Of a DNA stretch of 64,000 nt, positions 17,194 to 25,518 are shown in pieces. A program made the translations under genes and the position numbers. Source of the stretch: an uncultured Oscillibacter sp. (GTDB lineage: Bacteria; Bacillota; Clostridia; Oscillospirales; Oscillospiraceae); assembly GCA_910588005.1 (NCBI GenBank), contig CAJUQM010000009.1:1-64000 (forward strand), given 5' to 3'. Under the pieces are notes generated by a model. The model saw nothing but the letters and a program-made list of their open reading frames with translations, made no database searches and was not told the origin of the DNA. Position 1 is the stretch's first letter; each line of letters starts with the position of its first letter.

Positions 17194-18033
17194 TCAGGTG
17201 ACAATGTCAAAGGATTTGACCACAAAAACCTCCGTCAGAGCGTCAAGATCTGCGCTGGGCGCCAGAATGGCGTAAGAGGCGGCGCCGGACTCGTCCACCA
17301 GGACCTCTTCCACCGTGCCGATTACCAGGCCGGATGGATAGTACCCGCCCAGACCTGAGGTCTGGACCAAATCGCCGTCTAATAATTGGCATCCGGCGGG
17401 CAAAAACTCCAGACGCAGCCGGTTTTCCTCCATCAAAGAGAAGTTTCCAACGGCCAGCCCCAAGTCCTTGGTGCGGAATACCTGGGCGCCCAAAGAGGTG
17501 TCCGTGTCCACAAGGGTCAGCACAGTGCACCAGTTCCACCCGGCCTTCCGGACCACGCCCACCAGGCTGCCGGTTCCGTCGATCACCACATCCCCGGTTT
17601 CCACACCGTGGCTGGTGCCTTTGTTCAGCGTCAGGGAGGAAGTCCAGTTGGTAACGGCCCGCTCCGTAATGATAGCGCTCTCCAGCTCCAGATCCCGCCG
17701 CTGCTTGCGCAGCTCCAGGGCGTCCCGGAGAATCTCGTTCTCCTTGCTGTCGTCCGCCGCCTGGCGGAGGTCGGCCTCCAGCTTCGCAATCTCCTTGCGC
17801 AGGGCGGCGTTTTCCTCCAGCAGGGTAGTGACATCCCGGTAGTAATTCTGCTTATCGTTAAACCAGGTGGCCACGGCGGTATAGGCTGAGCGGAAAGGGG
17901 AGACCGCCACGTTTACCAGATTTACCAGAGGCGCGGAGGAGGTGCTGAAATAGGACATCAGGGCCAGAGATACGGAGATGACGGCCGCGGCAAAGAGAAT
18001 CCAGAGGCCGTTGTTTTTCAGGAAATTCTTCAA
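17194..18033 (-). CDS. mreC: Rod-shape determining protein MreC
   Basis: 279-residue bitopic protein. It has a cytoplasmic lysine/asparagine-rich N-terminus, a membrane helix (about 10-30), a coiled coil (about 65-110, NYYRDVTTLLEENAALRKEI) and a beta-rich periplasmic domain. The TTG at 18033 is preferred to the TTG seven codons upstream because AAAAGGAG lies 7 bp before it. It forms the elongasome scaffold with mreD and mrdA. Unusually, the mreB gene expected just upstream is absent and maf is there instead. Confidence 0.94.
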   Translation of the reverse strand: MKNFLKNNGLWILFAAAVISVSLALMSYFSTSSAPLVNLVNVAVSPFRSAYTAVATWFNDKQNYYRDVTTLLEENAALRKEIAKLEADLRQAADDSKENEILRDALELRKQRRDLELESAIITERAVTNWTSSLTLNKGTSHGVETGDVVIDGTGSLVGVVRKAGWNWCTVLTLVDTDTSLGAQVFRTKDLGLAVGNFSLMEENRLRLEFLPAGCQLLDGDLVQTSGLGGYYPSGLVIGTVEEVLVDESGAASYAILAPSADLDALTEVFVVKSFDIVT

Positions 18034-18162
18034 AGGCAATCTCCTTTTCGGCAATTAGGAATGAGGAGGTGAATAACGCACAAAGAGAAGGGTGTACTCT
18101 CCGGGAGCGCGGATAAAAACCCATCGGGAAAACCGGGAGAGGAGGCTTGGGAGGATCTGCCT

Positions 18163-18741
18163 CTAATTCAGCAAAAAAACACCGAAAGACGCCAACATCC
18201 GGCTCAGGCGCAGAACAGGCAGTCCCATCACGTTGAAAAAATCGCCGTCCAGCCGCTCTACCAGCAAAGCCCCCTTGCCCTGGACGCCGTAGGCCCCCGC
18301 CTTGTCCATGGGTTCCCCGGTGCGGATATAGGCCAGCAGCTCCCGCTCCGCTGCGGGGCGGAAATAGACATCGGTGGACTCTGCCTCCGTAAAGCGGCGG
18401 CTTCCCCGCTGGACTGTGACGCCGGTGCAGACGGTGTGGCGCCGCCCCTGGAGAGCGCTGAGCATCCGCAGGGCGTCCGCCTCGTCTGCGGGCTTCCCCA
18501 GGCGCTGGTCATCCAAAAACACCATGGTATCCGCAGTGATGACGATTTCCTCCGGGGTGCACAGCGCCGCCGCTGCGTCCGCTTTCTCCCGGGAGATGTA
18601 AGAGACCACCTGGGGCGGCGTCAGCCCGTCCGGAAAATTCTCCGCAACCTCCGGTACCCGGATCTCGAAGTCCGTGATCCCGATGCGCCGAAGCAGCTCT
18701 TGGCGCCGGGGGGAGGCGGAGGCCAGCACAATTCTTGCCAT
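18163..18741 (-). CDS. maf: Maf family nucleotide pyrophosphatase
   Basis: 192-residue enzyme that hydrolyses non-canonical or modified nucleoside triphosphates; in Firmicutes it is linked to septum formation. The signature LASASPRRQELLRRIG (residues about 5-20) is intact, as are SREKADAAA and the ITADTMVFLDDQRLGKP segment. The start is placed at ATG 18741 because GGGAG precedes it, seven codons inside the longest frame. It sits between dut and mreC, all leftward, probably as one operon. Confidence 0.94.
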   Translation of the reverse strand: MARIVLASASPRRQELLRRIGITDFEIRVPEVAENFPDGLTPPQVVSYISREKADAAAALCTPEEIVITADTMVFLDDQRLGKPADEADALRMLSALQGRRHTVCTGVTVQRGSRRFTEAESTDVYFRPAAERELLAYIRTGEPMDKAGAYGVQGKGALLVERLDGDFFNVMGLPVLRLSRMLASFGVFLLN

Positions 18742-18758
18742 AGAGGCGCTCCCTTCCG

Positions 18759-19190
18759 TCATTTTCCCGTAGAGCCAAAGCCGCCCCGGTCCGGACCTTC
18801 CATCCGTTCCACCCGGGTAAATTTCAGAGGGGGCTGGTTTTTCATAATCCGAAATTGACAGATCCGGGCGTTTTGCTCAATGGTGACGTCCCGAGTGGCG
18901 TAGACGGGAAGAAACCATTGGTCGTTGTCCCCCCGGTAGGTGTAGTCCACAACGCCCATAGAGTTGGCCTGGAGAATGCCGTAATTTTTGAAGGTGGAGC
19001 TGCGGGGGACCACATGGGCCTCATATCCCTCCGGCAGGGCGATGGCCACCCCCAGGGGGATGAGGCGGAATTCGCCGGCTCTCAGCGATACCTCTTCGGC
19101 GGCATGGAGATCGATCCAATCGGATTTTCCCTCCACGTAGCACAGCTCATCAATGGCGTCCGAAAAATATTTTACCTTTAACTCTTCCAT
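18759..19190 (-). CDS. dut: dUTP diphosphatase
   Basis: 143-residue homotrimeric dUTPase that hydrolyses dUTP to dUMP, limiting uracil in DNA. The family motifs read AHVVPRSSTFKNYGI (motif 2), MGVVDYTYRGDNDQW (motif 3) and the C-terminal P-loop-like motif 5 GPDRGGFGSTGK, which closes over the active site. The start at 19190 is chosen because AATGGAG lies upstream. The end of the gene runs into maf, suggesting co-expression. Confidence 0.92.
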   Translation of the reverse strand: MEELKVKYFSDAIDELCYVEGKSDWIDLHAAEEVSLRAGEFRLIPLGVAIALPEGYEAHVVPRSSTFKNYGILQANSMGVVDYTYRGDNDQWFLPVYATRDVTIEQNARICQFRIMKNQPPLKFTRVERMEGPDRGGFGSTGK

Positions 19191-19210
19191 ATAAAACTCC
19201 ATTTTCTAAA

Positions 19211-19247
19211 ACAATTTGTATATTCACAGCTCTAATATACAAATTGT
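19211..19247. promoter_or_regulatory. AT-rich 14-bp perfect inverted repeat between the U32 gene and dut
   Basis: The arms 19211-19224 (ACAATTTGTATATT) and 19234-19247 are exact complements with a 9-bp loop. The element lies in the 63-bp gap between the stop of the U32 gene and the start of dut. Reading leftward it is followed only by GTTTTAG, so it may be a weak terminator or an operator; I cannot decide. Confidence 0.5.
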
Positions 19248-19253
19248 GTTTCT

Positions 19254-21329
19254 CTATTCCACGCCCCGGCGGTAGAGGCCGCGGGTGAAGCCGCCGGAAG
19301 CGGGTTCGCCGCTCAAATATTTCTGAAATACCTGGACGCACTCCTCCGGACGCTCCGTGGTAAACCGCAGGCGGGCATAGTGGAGGCCCAGCCGGCGGCA
19401 GTCCGGCAGATCCGCCAGCCAGAGGACCTTGCTGTTTTCAATCTCGGTCCGGTGCCCATAGGCGGGCAGCAGCGGAAAGGAGGCTCCGGTGCGGTCCTGA
19501 AGGAAATTGGGCTGGCCACAGCGGCAGCCGCCGCTGTTTTCCAGCAGGCAGTTCTCCGTAATCATCAGAGGCAGGCGTCCGTAGACAATGGCCTCCAACG
19601 GCAGAGGCTTTCGCAGATCCCGGATCTGGGAAAACCGCAGTTCAAAGGAGACACAGGCAGACCGCAGCCCCTTCCCCCGGAGATAGTCCAGAGCGCGGCT
19701 GTTAAATACATTTAGTCCAAAGTCGCCATAAATATACAAATTGGAATCGCGGACGAGGGGCAGATGGCCGATATTACCCGCCAACACACCGGAGATCCCC
19801 AGGTTTTGGGCGTGTCCCAGCCAAGCCCGCAGCTGAGGCTCATCCCGGTCCCGCCAGACCCGGGGCAGGATGGCGCACCACTCCGTCTCTCCCTCCGGCA
19901 GGGCGGAGAGACCGGCCAGCAGCTCCAGGGGAACATAGATCCGGGCGGGCCGGAGGGACATCAGAGCGGGAGAGAGCTGAGCCGCGCTGGCAACGGAGAC
20001 AGTCCACTGGAGGGCGGCGGCGCAGACATCGCCGGGCAGAGGCGGCGGTGGCAGCTCCCGCCGGGGAGGCGGGCAGGCCCGCGCCTCCGAGAGAGCGTCT
20101 AAGGCGTCTCTTCGCAGGGCGTTCACGGCGCTGGCAGGCAGGGACAGTCCCTCGTCCAGCCCCACGGTGACAGAGGAGCAGACATAGGCGGTGCCGCCGG
20201 TTTTCCGAAAGCGGGACTCCAGCTCTTCCGCCGTCAGAGGATGGCTCCGGGCCGGCTCCGGCACCGGGCCGAGGGCCGTGACGGTATGCCCGTCCCCGTC
20301 GGAGGCGGAGAGGGTGCAGGGGCGGCCGGTCCGGACTGTACAGTCAAAACAGACGGGCACGGTGCGGAGACGGTCCTTTTCATAGGCCGCCTTCGCCGCC
20401 GAAAACAGATCCTTGGGTTCCGGGGTGTTTTTGGGGCGGGTGCCGAACATGCCCGCGCCGCGCCTTCCCCGCCAATACCAGTCCGTAAAGCCGGAGCGGG
20501 AGAAGGCGGCCTCCAGATCCCGGCGCTCCGCAGCGGTGGGACCCCGCTTTTCCGCCAGCAACCGGGCATAGATCCCCGTGACCACAGCCACATACTCCGC
20601 CCGCTTCATCCGGCCCTCCAGCTTGACGCAGTCCACGCCAAGCTCTGCCAGATCCCCCAGCTCCCCGGCAAGACAGTTGTCCTTTAGGCTCAGGGGATAG
20701 CGGGTTTTGGCCGGTTCATTGACACCGTAGGGCAGGCGGCAGGGCTGGGCGCACCGCCCCCGATTACCGGAACGGCCGCCCACAACGGCGCTCATGGCGC
20801 ACTGGCCGGAGTAGCACATGCACAGTGCCCCGTGGGCGAAGACCTCCACCTGGGCGGGACAGTTCCGGATGATCGCCTCCGTATCTTCACGGGAGCACTC
20901 CCGGGCGATGACCACCCGTTCGCAGCCGTCCCGCGCAGCCTCACAGGCGCCGCCGGAAGTAAAGATGCTCATCTGGGTGCTGGCGTGAAGCGGGAGGTCC
21001 GGCAGAGAGCGGCGCAGCAGGTCCAAAAGGCCCCAGTCCTGCACCAGCACCGCGTCCACACCCAGGCGGCAGGCGGTGGAGGCCGCCTCCAGCGCCTGGG
21101 GCAGCTCCTGGTCGGTGAGAAGGGTATTCAGCGTCAAAAACACCCGGACGCCCCGGACGTGGCAATAGACCAAAGCCTCTGCGAACTCCCCGTCCGAAAA
21201 ATTCTTGGCGCCCCGGCGGGCGTTAAAGGCCCCCCAGCCCAGGTACACCGCGTCCGCGCCGTTTTGTACAGCGGCCCGCAGCGCCTCCGGCGACCCGGCG
21301 GGGGCCAGCAGCTCCGGTACGCGTCTCAC
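19254..21329 (-). CDS. U32 family peptidase-like protein (TrhP/RlhA type)
   Basis: 691-residue protein of the collagenase-like U32 family, whose characterised bacterial members take part in hydroxylation of tRNA or rRNA. LLAPAGSPEALRAAVQNGAD opens the TIM-barrel domain. The cysteine cluster (CMCYSGQCAMS, then GNRGRCAQPCRLPY, about residues 165-200) is typical of the family. A DUF3656-like region and a second repeat follow, with further cysteines near GGCRCGQP. The GTG at 21329 overlaps the zapA stop as GTGA; the longer frame is a shadow of zapA. Confidence 0.88.
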   Translation of the reverse strand: MRRVPELLAPAGSPEALRAAVQNGADAVYLGWGAFNARRGAKNFSDGEFAEALVYCHVRGVRVFLTLNTLLTDQELPQALEAASTACRLGVDAVLVQDWGLLDLLRRSLPDLPLHASTQMSIFTSGGACEAARDGCERVVIARECSREDTEAIIRNCPAQVEVFAHGALCMCYSGQCAMSAVVGGRSGNRGRCAQPCRLPYGVNEPAKTRYPLSLKDNCLAGELGDLAELGVDCVKLEGRMKRAEYVAVVTGIYARLLAEKRGPTAAERRDLEAAFSRSGFTDWYWRGRRGAGMFGTRPKNTPEPKDLFSAAKAAYEKDRLRTVPVCFDCTVRTGRPCTLSASDGDGHTVTALGPVPEPARSHPLTAEELESRFRKTGGTAYVCSSVTVGLDEGLSLPASAVNALRRDALDALSEARACPPPRRELPPPPLPGDVCAAALQWTVSVASAAQLSPALMSLRPARIYVPLELLAGLSALPEGETEWCAILPRVWRDRDEPQLRAWLGHAQNLGISGVLAGNIGHLPLVRDSNLYIYGDFGLNVFNSRALDYLRGKGLRSACVSFELRFSQIRDLRKPLPLEAIVYGRLPLMITENCLLENSGGCRCGQPNFLQDRTGASFPLLPAYGHRTEIENSKVLWLADLPDCRRLGLHYARLRFTTERPEECVQVFQKYLSGEPASGGFTRGLYRRGVE

Positions 21330-21655
21330 CGGCTCTGCCGCTCCAGCTTCTGCTGGAGGCGGAAGACCTCCCGCTTCAGCTCGCTGACCTCGGAGTGGGC
21401 CTTTCCGGCCTCGTCGGCGTATTCCTTGATCTGGCCGCGAAGCTGTTCCGCAGTTTCCTGGGCCTTCATCAGCTCGTCGGCAATGTTGATGGCGGTGAGC
21501 ACGGCGGCGTTGACCCGGCCCACTTTGGCTGTGTCGAGAACCTCCTGCATCTTCCCGTCCACATAGGAACCGACCCGCTGCATGTAGGAGGGGGACTCCT
21601 CCGCCACAAGGGTATACTCGTCGCCGCAGATGTTCACAATCACACGGTTTGCCAT
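21326..21655 (-). CDS. zapA: Cell division protein ZapA
   Basis: 109-residue FtsZ-ring stabiliser. The N-terminal globular half (NRVIVNICGDEYTLVAEES, YMQRVGSYVDGKM) and the C-terminal coiled coil (about 60-109) match the family. The start is ATG 21655 behind GAGGAATG. It overlaps the U32 gene by the GTGA junction, a pairing common in Clostridia. Confidence 0.9.
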   Translation of the reverse strand: MANRVIVNICGDEYTLVAEESPSYMQRVGSYVDGKMQEVLDTAKVGRVNAAVLTAINIADELMKAQETAEQLRGQIKEYADEAGKAHSEVSELKREVFRLQQKLERQSR

Positions 21656-21962
21656 GAGACATTCCTCCTCTTTCTTAACGCAACGACAATTTTACAGCGT
21701 ACAGTATAGCATACGGAAGGCCGCAGCGCCAGAAAAAGTGGAGATTTTTCCAAAAAATTTACAAAATTTTTGAGGCGCGCAGGGACCGCTCTGGAAGGAG
21801 GCGGAAAGGGGCTGTGGAAGAGGAGGGAAGTCACAAATTGAAGCCCCCCCAAGGGCGGTGCCGTCCCGGCCTTGGGGTGGAAATCCGCCGCCGGGGGCTT
21901 GCCCTTCCCAAAAATTTCGTGTAGAATGAAAGACAAAGAGACAAGAAGAGGAGGGCCGGACC
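21656..21962. promoter_or_regulatory. Divergent promoter region, zapA / dnaD
   Basis: This 307-bp gap separates leftward zapA from rightward dnaD. Leftward, TATACT (complement of about 21703-21708) can serve as a -10 for zapA. Rightward, TAGAAT at 21922-21927 can serve as a -10 for dnaD, 36 bp before its GTG. -35 boxes are weak. No ORF or RNA gene is supported in the gap. Confidence 0.45.
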
Positions 21963-22892
21963 GTGGCCAGTATATTGGTACAGACGGGGGACGAGGGAAT
22001 CACCCTCACCGCCCAGGCGGCAAAACGGCTGCTGGACCGGGGTGATGGCGACGCGGCCCTTTTATATCTGGCGCTTCTGCGCCGCCATGGCGGCGTTCCG
22101 CCCCGGTCGCTGGCGGGAGAGCTGCGGTGGGACCGCGCCCGTATTGAGGCGGCGGAGAAGGGCCTCCGGGAACTGGGGCTTATCGCCCCGGCAGAGGAAC
22201 CGCCGCCGGAGCCGGCGGAGGAAAAGCCGGTCTACCGCCAGGCGGATCTTGCGGACAGGCTGGAGGGGAGCGCCGAATTTCGCGGCCTTACCGCCGAGGT
22301 GGAGCGGAAGCTGGGAAAAAAGCTCACCGCTCCGGACGTGGGGGTCCTTCTGGGACTGAACGACTATCTGGGCCTGCCGGCCGATGTGATCTATCTCCTG
22401 GTGTGCCACTGCGCTGAGCGGGTGCGGCGGCAATACGGAGAGGGCCGCCGCCCGGCCATGCGGCAGATTGAAAAAGAGGGCTATGCCTGGGCGCGGATGG
22501 GTATTGTGACCCAGGCGGAGGCTGCGGCATATCTGAAGAAATACGCCCAGCGCCAGGGGGCTATGCCGCGGTATATGCGGGCCTTGGGATTGGGGGAGCG
22601 GGCGCCGGCGGCGTCGGAGGAGAAGTATCTCACCGCCTGGCAGGAGATGGGCTTTCCGCCGGAGACGGTGGCTCTGGCCTACGACAAAACGGTACTGAAG
22701 TGCCACGAGCTGAAGTGGCCCTATCTCAACGGCATTCTAAAGCGGTGGCACGAGGCGGGCCTCCACACCCCGGAGGAGGTGGAGGAGCGGGACCGTCCCG
22801 CCGGAAGAGGACAGCAGCTCCGCCCCGGCGGCCCCCCGCCGGAGGACGTGGCCTGGATGAAGAAGTATATTCAGCGGCGGGACAAGGCTTGA
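21963..22892 (+). CDS. dnaD: DnaD-domain replication initiation protein
   Basis: 309-residue primosome component. The N-terminal winged-helix part (about 1-80; AALLYLALLRRHGGVPPRSL) and two C-terminal DnaD repeats follow one another (about 95-170, LNDYLGLPADVIYLLVCHCA; and about 210-265, YDKTVLKCHELKWPYLNGIL). The YxxxIxxxW-like signature reads PYLNGILKRW. The start is GTG 21963 behind AGAGGAGGG. dnaI follows 132 bp downstream; the two load the replicative helicase. Confidence 0.9.
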   Translation: MASILVQTGDEGITLTAQAAKRLLDRGDGDAALLYLALLRRHGGVPPRSLAGELRWDRARIEAAEKGLRELGLIAPAEEPPPEPAEEKPVYRQADLADRLEGSAEFRGLTAEVERKLGKKLTAPDVGVLLGLNDYLGLPADVIYLLVCHCAERVRRQYGEGRRPAMRQIEKEGYAWARMGIVTQAEAAAYLKKYAQRQGAMPRYMRALGLGERAPAASEEKYLTAWQEMGFPPETVALAYDKTVLKCHELKWPYLNGILKRWHEAGLHTPEEVEERDRPAGRGQQLRPGGPPPEDVAWMKKYIQRRDKA

Positions 22893-23024
22893 GAAGAAGT
22901 AAAAGGGAATTCGGATGGAGGAGAGGCACCGGGACCGGCGGGAAACCGTCCGAAGACCTTGTTCAGCCGGTCCCTATCGATCCGGCGGCCGCCGGATTAA
23001 AACAGCTCCTGGGGAGGTTGCGAG

Positions 23025-24017
23025 ATGGCCTACGACGGAAAAGTTATGCGCCAGGCCCTTCAAAGATTTGAGGAGGACCGCCGGGCGCGGGAGGAGCGGG
23101 ACCGGGAGCGGCGGGAGAGTGTTTTCCGGCGCAGCCCGCGCCTGCGGGAGATTGAGATGGAGCTGCGCTCCACCATGGGGCGGCTGGTCACCGCCGCCTT
23201 CCGCAGGGGCGTGGACCCCGCAGGGGAGATCGCCGGCCTGCGGAGGGAGAATCTGCGCCTTCAATGGGAGCGGCAGAGCCTCTTGAACGAGCTGGGCCTG
23301 CCGGAGGACTGCCTGGAGGAAAAGCCTGCCTGTGCCCTGTGCGGCGACACGGGATATCGGGAGGGCCGGGTCTGCCGCTGCCTGCGGGGTTACTATGCCC
23401 GGGAGCAGCAAAGAGAGTTGAGCCGGATGCTGGATTTGGGAACGCAGAGCTTTGAGACCTTTTCCCTGGATTGGTACTCCGAGGAGCACAACCCCGCCCT
23501 GGGGATCTCCGCCCGGGAGAATATGGACTGGGTATACCGCTCCTGCAAAAAATATGCGGAGAACTTCGGCCCCGGCAGCGGCAGCCTGCTGCTGACAGGA
23601 AAGCCGGGACTTGGAAAGACCTTTCTCTCCGCCGCCATCGCCCGGGAGGTCAGCGGGGAGGGCTGGTCCGTGGTGTACGACACCGCAGCGCATATCTTTG
23701 ACCGCTTTGAATCCCGGAAATTTGGCCGGGAGGAGGGGGACGGCGGCGGAGACGTAGAGCGGGTGCTGAACTGCGACCTGCTGATTCTGGATGATTTGGG
23801 AACGGAACTGACCACCGCCTTTGTCCAGAGCGCCCTGTACCAGATCGTCAATACCCGGCTGATCGAGCGGCGGTCCACCATTCTCAGTACAAACCTGATG
23901 CCCAGCGAATTGGCTCAGCGGTATTCCCCCCAGGCGGCCTCCCGGATTGAGGGGGAGTATCAGCTGCTGCCCTTTGTGGGGGAGGATATCCGGCGGCTGA
24001 AAAGGGAGCGGGAATAA
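23025..24017 (+). CDS. dnaI: Helicase loader, DnaI/DnaC-type AAA+ ATPase
   Basis: 330 residues. A helical N-terminus is followed by a zinc-binding CALCGDTG...CRC segment (about residues 99-118). The AAA+ core has Walker A GKPGLGKTFLSAA (about 190-203) and Walker B DLLILDDLGTE, and sensor residues follow in STNLMPSEL. The start is ATG 23025 behind GGGGAGG. It is paired with dnaD and ends at a strong terminator. It is distinguished from IstB of insertion sequences by the zinc segment and the dnaD partner. Confidence 0.92.
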   Translation: MAYDGKVMRQALQRFEEDRRAREERDRERRESVFRRSPRLREIEMELRSTMGRLVTAAFRRGVDPAGEIAGLRRENLRLQWERQSLLNELGLPEDCLEEKPACALCGDTGYREGRVCRCLRGYYAREQQRELSRMLDLGTQSFETFSLDWYSEEHNPALGISARENMDWVYRSCKKYAENFGPGSGSLLLTGKPGLGKTFLSAAIAREVSGEGWSVVYDTAAHIFDRFESRKFGREEGDGGGDVERVLNCDLLILDDLGTELTTAFVQSALYQIVNTRLIERRSTILSTNLMPSELAQRYSPQAASRIEGEYQLLPFVGEDIRRLKRERE

Positions 24018-24049
24018 AAAAAGCCCTTTCCCCACGGTGGGGAAAGGGC
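24016..24049. terminator. Convergent terminator after dnaI
   Basis: The stem GCCCTTTCCCCAC/GTGGGGAAAGGGC spans 24023-24049. Leftward it is followed by seven T (complement of 24016-24022), serving the 24069 gene; rightward it is followed by GTGCTTTTC, serving dnaI. Confidence 0.85.
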
Positions 24050-24068
24050 GTGCTTTTCATTTTGAATT

Positions 24069-24503
24069 TTAAGAGAGAACGCCGCTGGAAGAACAGGAGA
24101 TGGAGATGCGCAGGATTCTTTCCACACCGCTGTATTTGAAATAGGCATTACCGGTGGCCGTGTTGCCGGAGCAGCTGGTGGTTCCCCGAGTATATGTGCC
24201 CCCATTACTTCCGGAACCTGTAATGGCAGCCTCTGTGGCCTTTGCGGTGGAGCCGGAAATATCAAAGGCGGCGGCAAGCGTTGCGGTTCCGATTAAAGAA
24301 GATCCTTGATACACCCTGCTAGTTTTACTTCCGTAAACCATATCGTCAGAGCTTCGTGGGGAGTAGTGGATAACTGTCTCCACCACATAAAAACCGCCGC
24401 CCAAGTCGATGGTTTTTTCTTCAGGTACAACGGCCAAGGCTGATGCAGTAGACAGGGTAAATACAAGAACTATCGCAGATAATAAAGAGAAAACCTTTTT
24501 CAT
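24069..24503 (-). CDS. Small secreted protein, unknown function
   Basis: 144 residues with a clear signal peptide (MKKVFSLLSAIVLVFTLSTASALA). The mature part is Ser/Thr/Gly-rich and beta-type by composition, with two cysteines that could pair (CSGN and ISCSSS). It resembles uncharacterised exported proteins of gut Clostridia; I cannot give a function. It starts just after the 147-residue membrane protein (2-bp gap) and shares an operon with it and the PadR regulator. Confidence 0.75.
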   Translation of the reverse strand: MKKVFSLLSAIVLVFTLSTASALAVVPEEKTIDLGGGFYVVETVIHYSPRSSDDMVYGSKTSRVYQGSSLIGTATLAAAFDISGSTAKATEAAITGSGSNGGTYTRGTTSCSGNTATGNAYFKYSGVERILRISISCSSSGVLS

Positions 24504-24505
24504 AT

Positions 24506-24949
24506 CTATTCTCCTTTCGGGTTTACGGGGTTCAAAGCTTGACTGGTGAAATAATAGAATTCTTCTTCCGTCATTCCAACAGTAGGCTCTGCTACTATAA
24601 TTGCATTTTCATTTAATACACGTATTTGTTCATACTTTAAGTACCAAAAAGCCGAAACAGACACCAGCGTTACAATCAGGATTGCCAAAATGCTCCGGCG
24701 GATGGTTCGGCGTTTTTTACGGGCGGATTCCACACTGGATTCTCCCAGCGCGGAGAGCAGTTCGGCGGCGCAGTCCTCCGGTCTGCCGAAAGCGGCCACA
24801 AATTCGGCGTAGCCCGTCTCCGGAAGCTCCTCCTGAAAACCGTCCGCCAGTTGTCTGAACCGGGCAAAGAGGTAATCCCGGTCGGCTCTGCCGCAGACAA
24901 GACCTCGCTTTACACGCAGAAGATATTGCTCTGCGGCCCTATTTCCCAT
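24506..24949 (-). CDS. Small membrane protein of the PadR cassette
   Basis: 147 residues. A soluble N-terminal half (about 1-80) resembles the first domain of DUF1700-like proteins (YFARFRQLADGFQEEL, FGRPEDCAAELL). It is followed by a basic stretch (RKKRRTIRRS), one membrane helix (ILAILIVTLVSVSAFWYL, about 86-103) and a short outer tail. It overlaps the PadR gene by 11 bp, a usual pairing in which the membrane protein is encoded with its repressor. Its function is unknown. Confidence 0.75.
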   Translation of the reverse strand: MGNRAAEQYLLRVKRGLVCGRADRDYLFARFRQLADGFQEELPETGYAEFVAAFGRPEDCAAELLSALGESSVESARKKRRTIRRSILAILIVTLVSVSAFWYLKYEQIRVLNENAIIVAEPTVGMTEEEFYYFTSQALNPVNPKGE

Positions 24950-25310
24950 TGTGCGCTCCCCCCTCTCCCAGTAATAGCGTCACACCATTGGAAAGCCGGT
25001 GATAGAGGGTGGTCAAAGATTGAAGATATTGCCTGCCCTCGCCAGTAATCTGATAATATTGCCGCCTCCTTCCGTCGGGAGCGGCTTTTTTGTAGGCCTC
25101 CACAATGTAGCCGCTTTCAATCAGCCGGTAGAAGAGCATATATGGGGAAACCATGCTCAAAGCATACCCGGACCGCTCCTCCAGGTTTTGGGTGATTTGA
25201 ACGGCGTGCATGTCCTCCCGGTCCAACAGGGATAAGACCAGCATCTCCGTAACCGCCCTTTTGAAATTGTCCTCCATTCCCTGCGTGGAGCCTTTTTTTG
25301 CCGGCGGCAT
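24939..25310 (-). CDS. PadR-family transcriptional regulator
   Basis: 123-residue winged-helix repressor. The N-terminal fold (DNFKRAVTEMLVLSLLDREDMHAVQITQNL) and the wing (GRRRQYYQITGEGRQYL) are classic PadR, with a short C-terminal helix for dimerisation. The start at 25310 is chosen because GGAGGAGGGG lies just ahead. A leftward promoter is visible at 25345-25374. It probably controls its own three-gene operon. Confidence 0.9.
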   Translation of the reverse strand: MPPAKKGSTQGMEDNFKRAVTEMLVLSLLDREDMHAVQITQNLEERSGYALSMVSPYMLFYRLIESGYIVEAYKKAAPDGRRRQYYQITGEGRQYLQSLTTLYHRLSNGVTLLLGEGGAHNGK

Positions 25311-25344
25311 CACACCCCTCCTCCGGTCTCTCGGAGACAAAAAT

Positions 25345-25374
25345 ACTATATAATATTTTTTCGCAGTCTGTCAA
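25345..25374 (-). promoter_or_regulatory. Promoter of the PadR operon
   Basis: Leftward TTGACA (complement of 25369-25374), an 18-bp spacer and TATAGT (complement of 25345-25350). The flanking DNA (25330-25440) is very AT-rich with short dyads, a likely site for PadR binding. Confidence 0.7.
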
Positions 25375-25483
25375 TATATTTCTGAGAGAAAAAAATATAA
25401 ATAAGATTTTTCTCTTAAAGATAAAAATTAAGAGATGAAAACGGAAAAACTCCCCTCCGATAAAGCCCGCGGAAATAGAAAAG

Positions 25484-25513
25484 CCGGAGACAGAGCTTCT
25501 GCTCTGTCTCCGG
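25484..25513 (-). terminator. Terminator of the VanW-family gene
   Basis: A perfect 13-bp stem (CCGGAGACAGAGC, 25484-25496 with 25501-25513) with a 4-base loop, followed leftward by CTTTTC. It lies 5 bp after the stop codon. Confidence 0.85.
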
Positions 25514-25518
25514 ACATG

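Noticed and set aside
21330..21662. N-terminal extension of the U32 protein
   Set aside because: It is an out-of-frame reading of zapA; the GTG at 21329 is the sensible start.
23025..24017. IstB helper of an insertion sequence
   Set aside because: There is no IstA transposase; the zinc segment and the adjacent dnaD identify a helicase loader.
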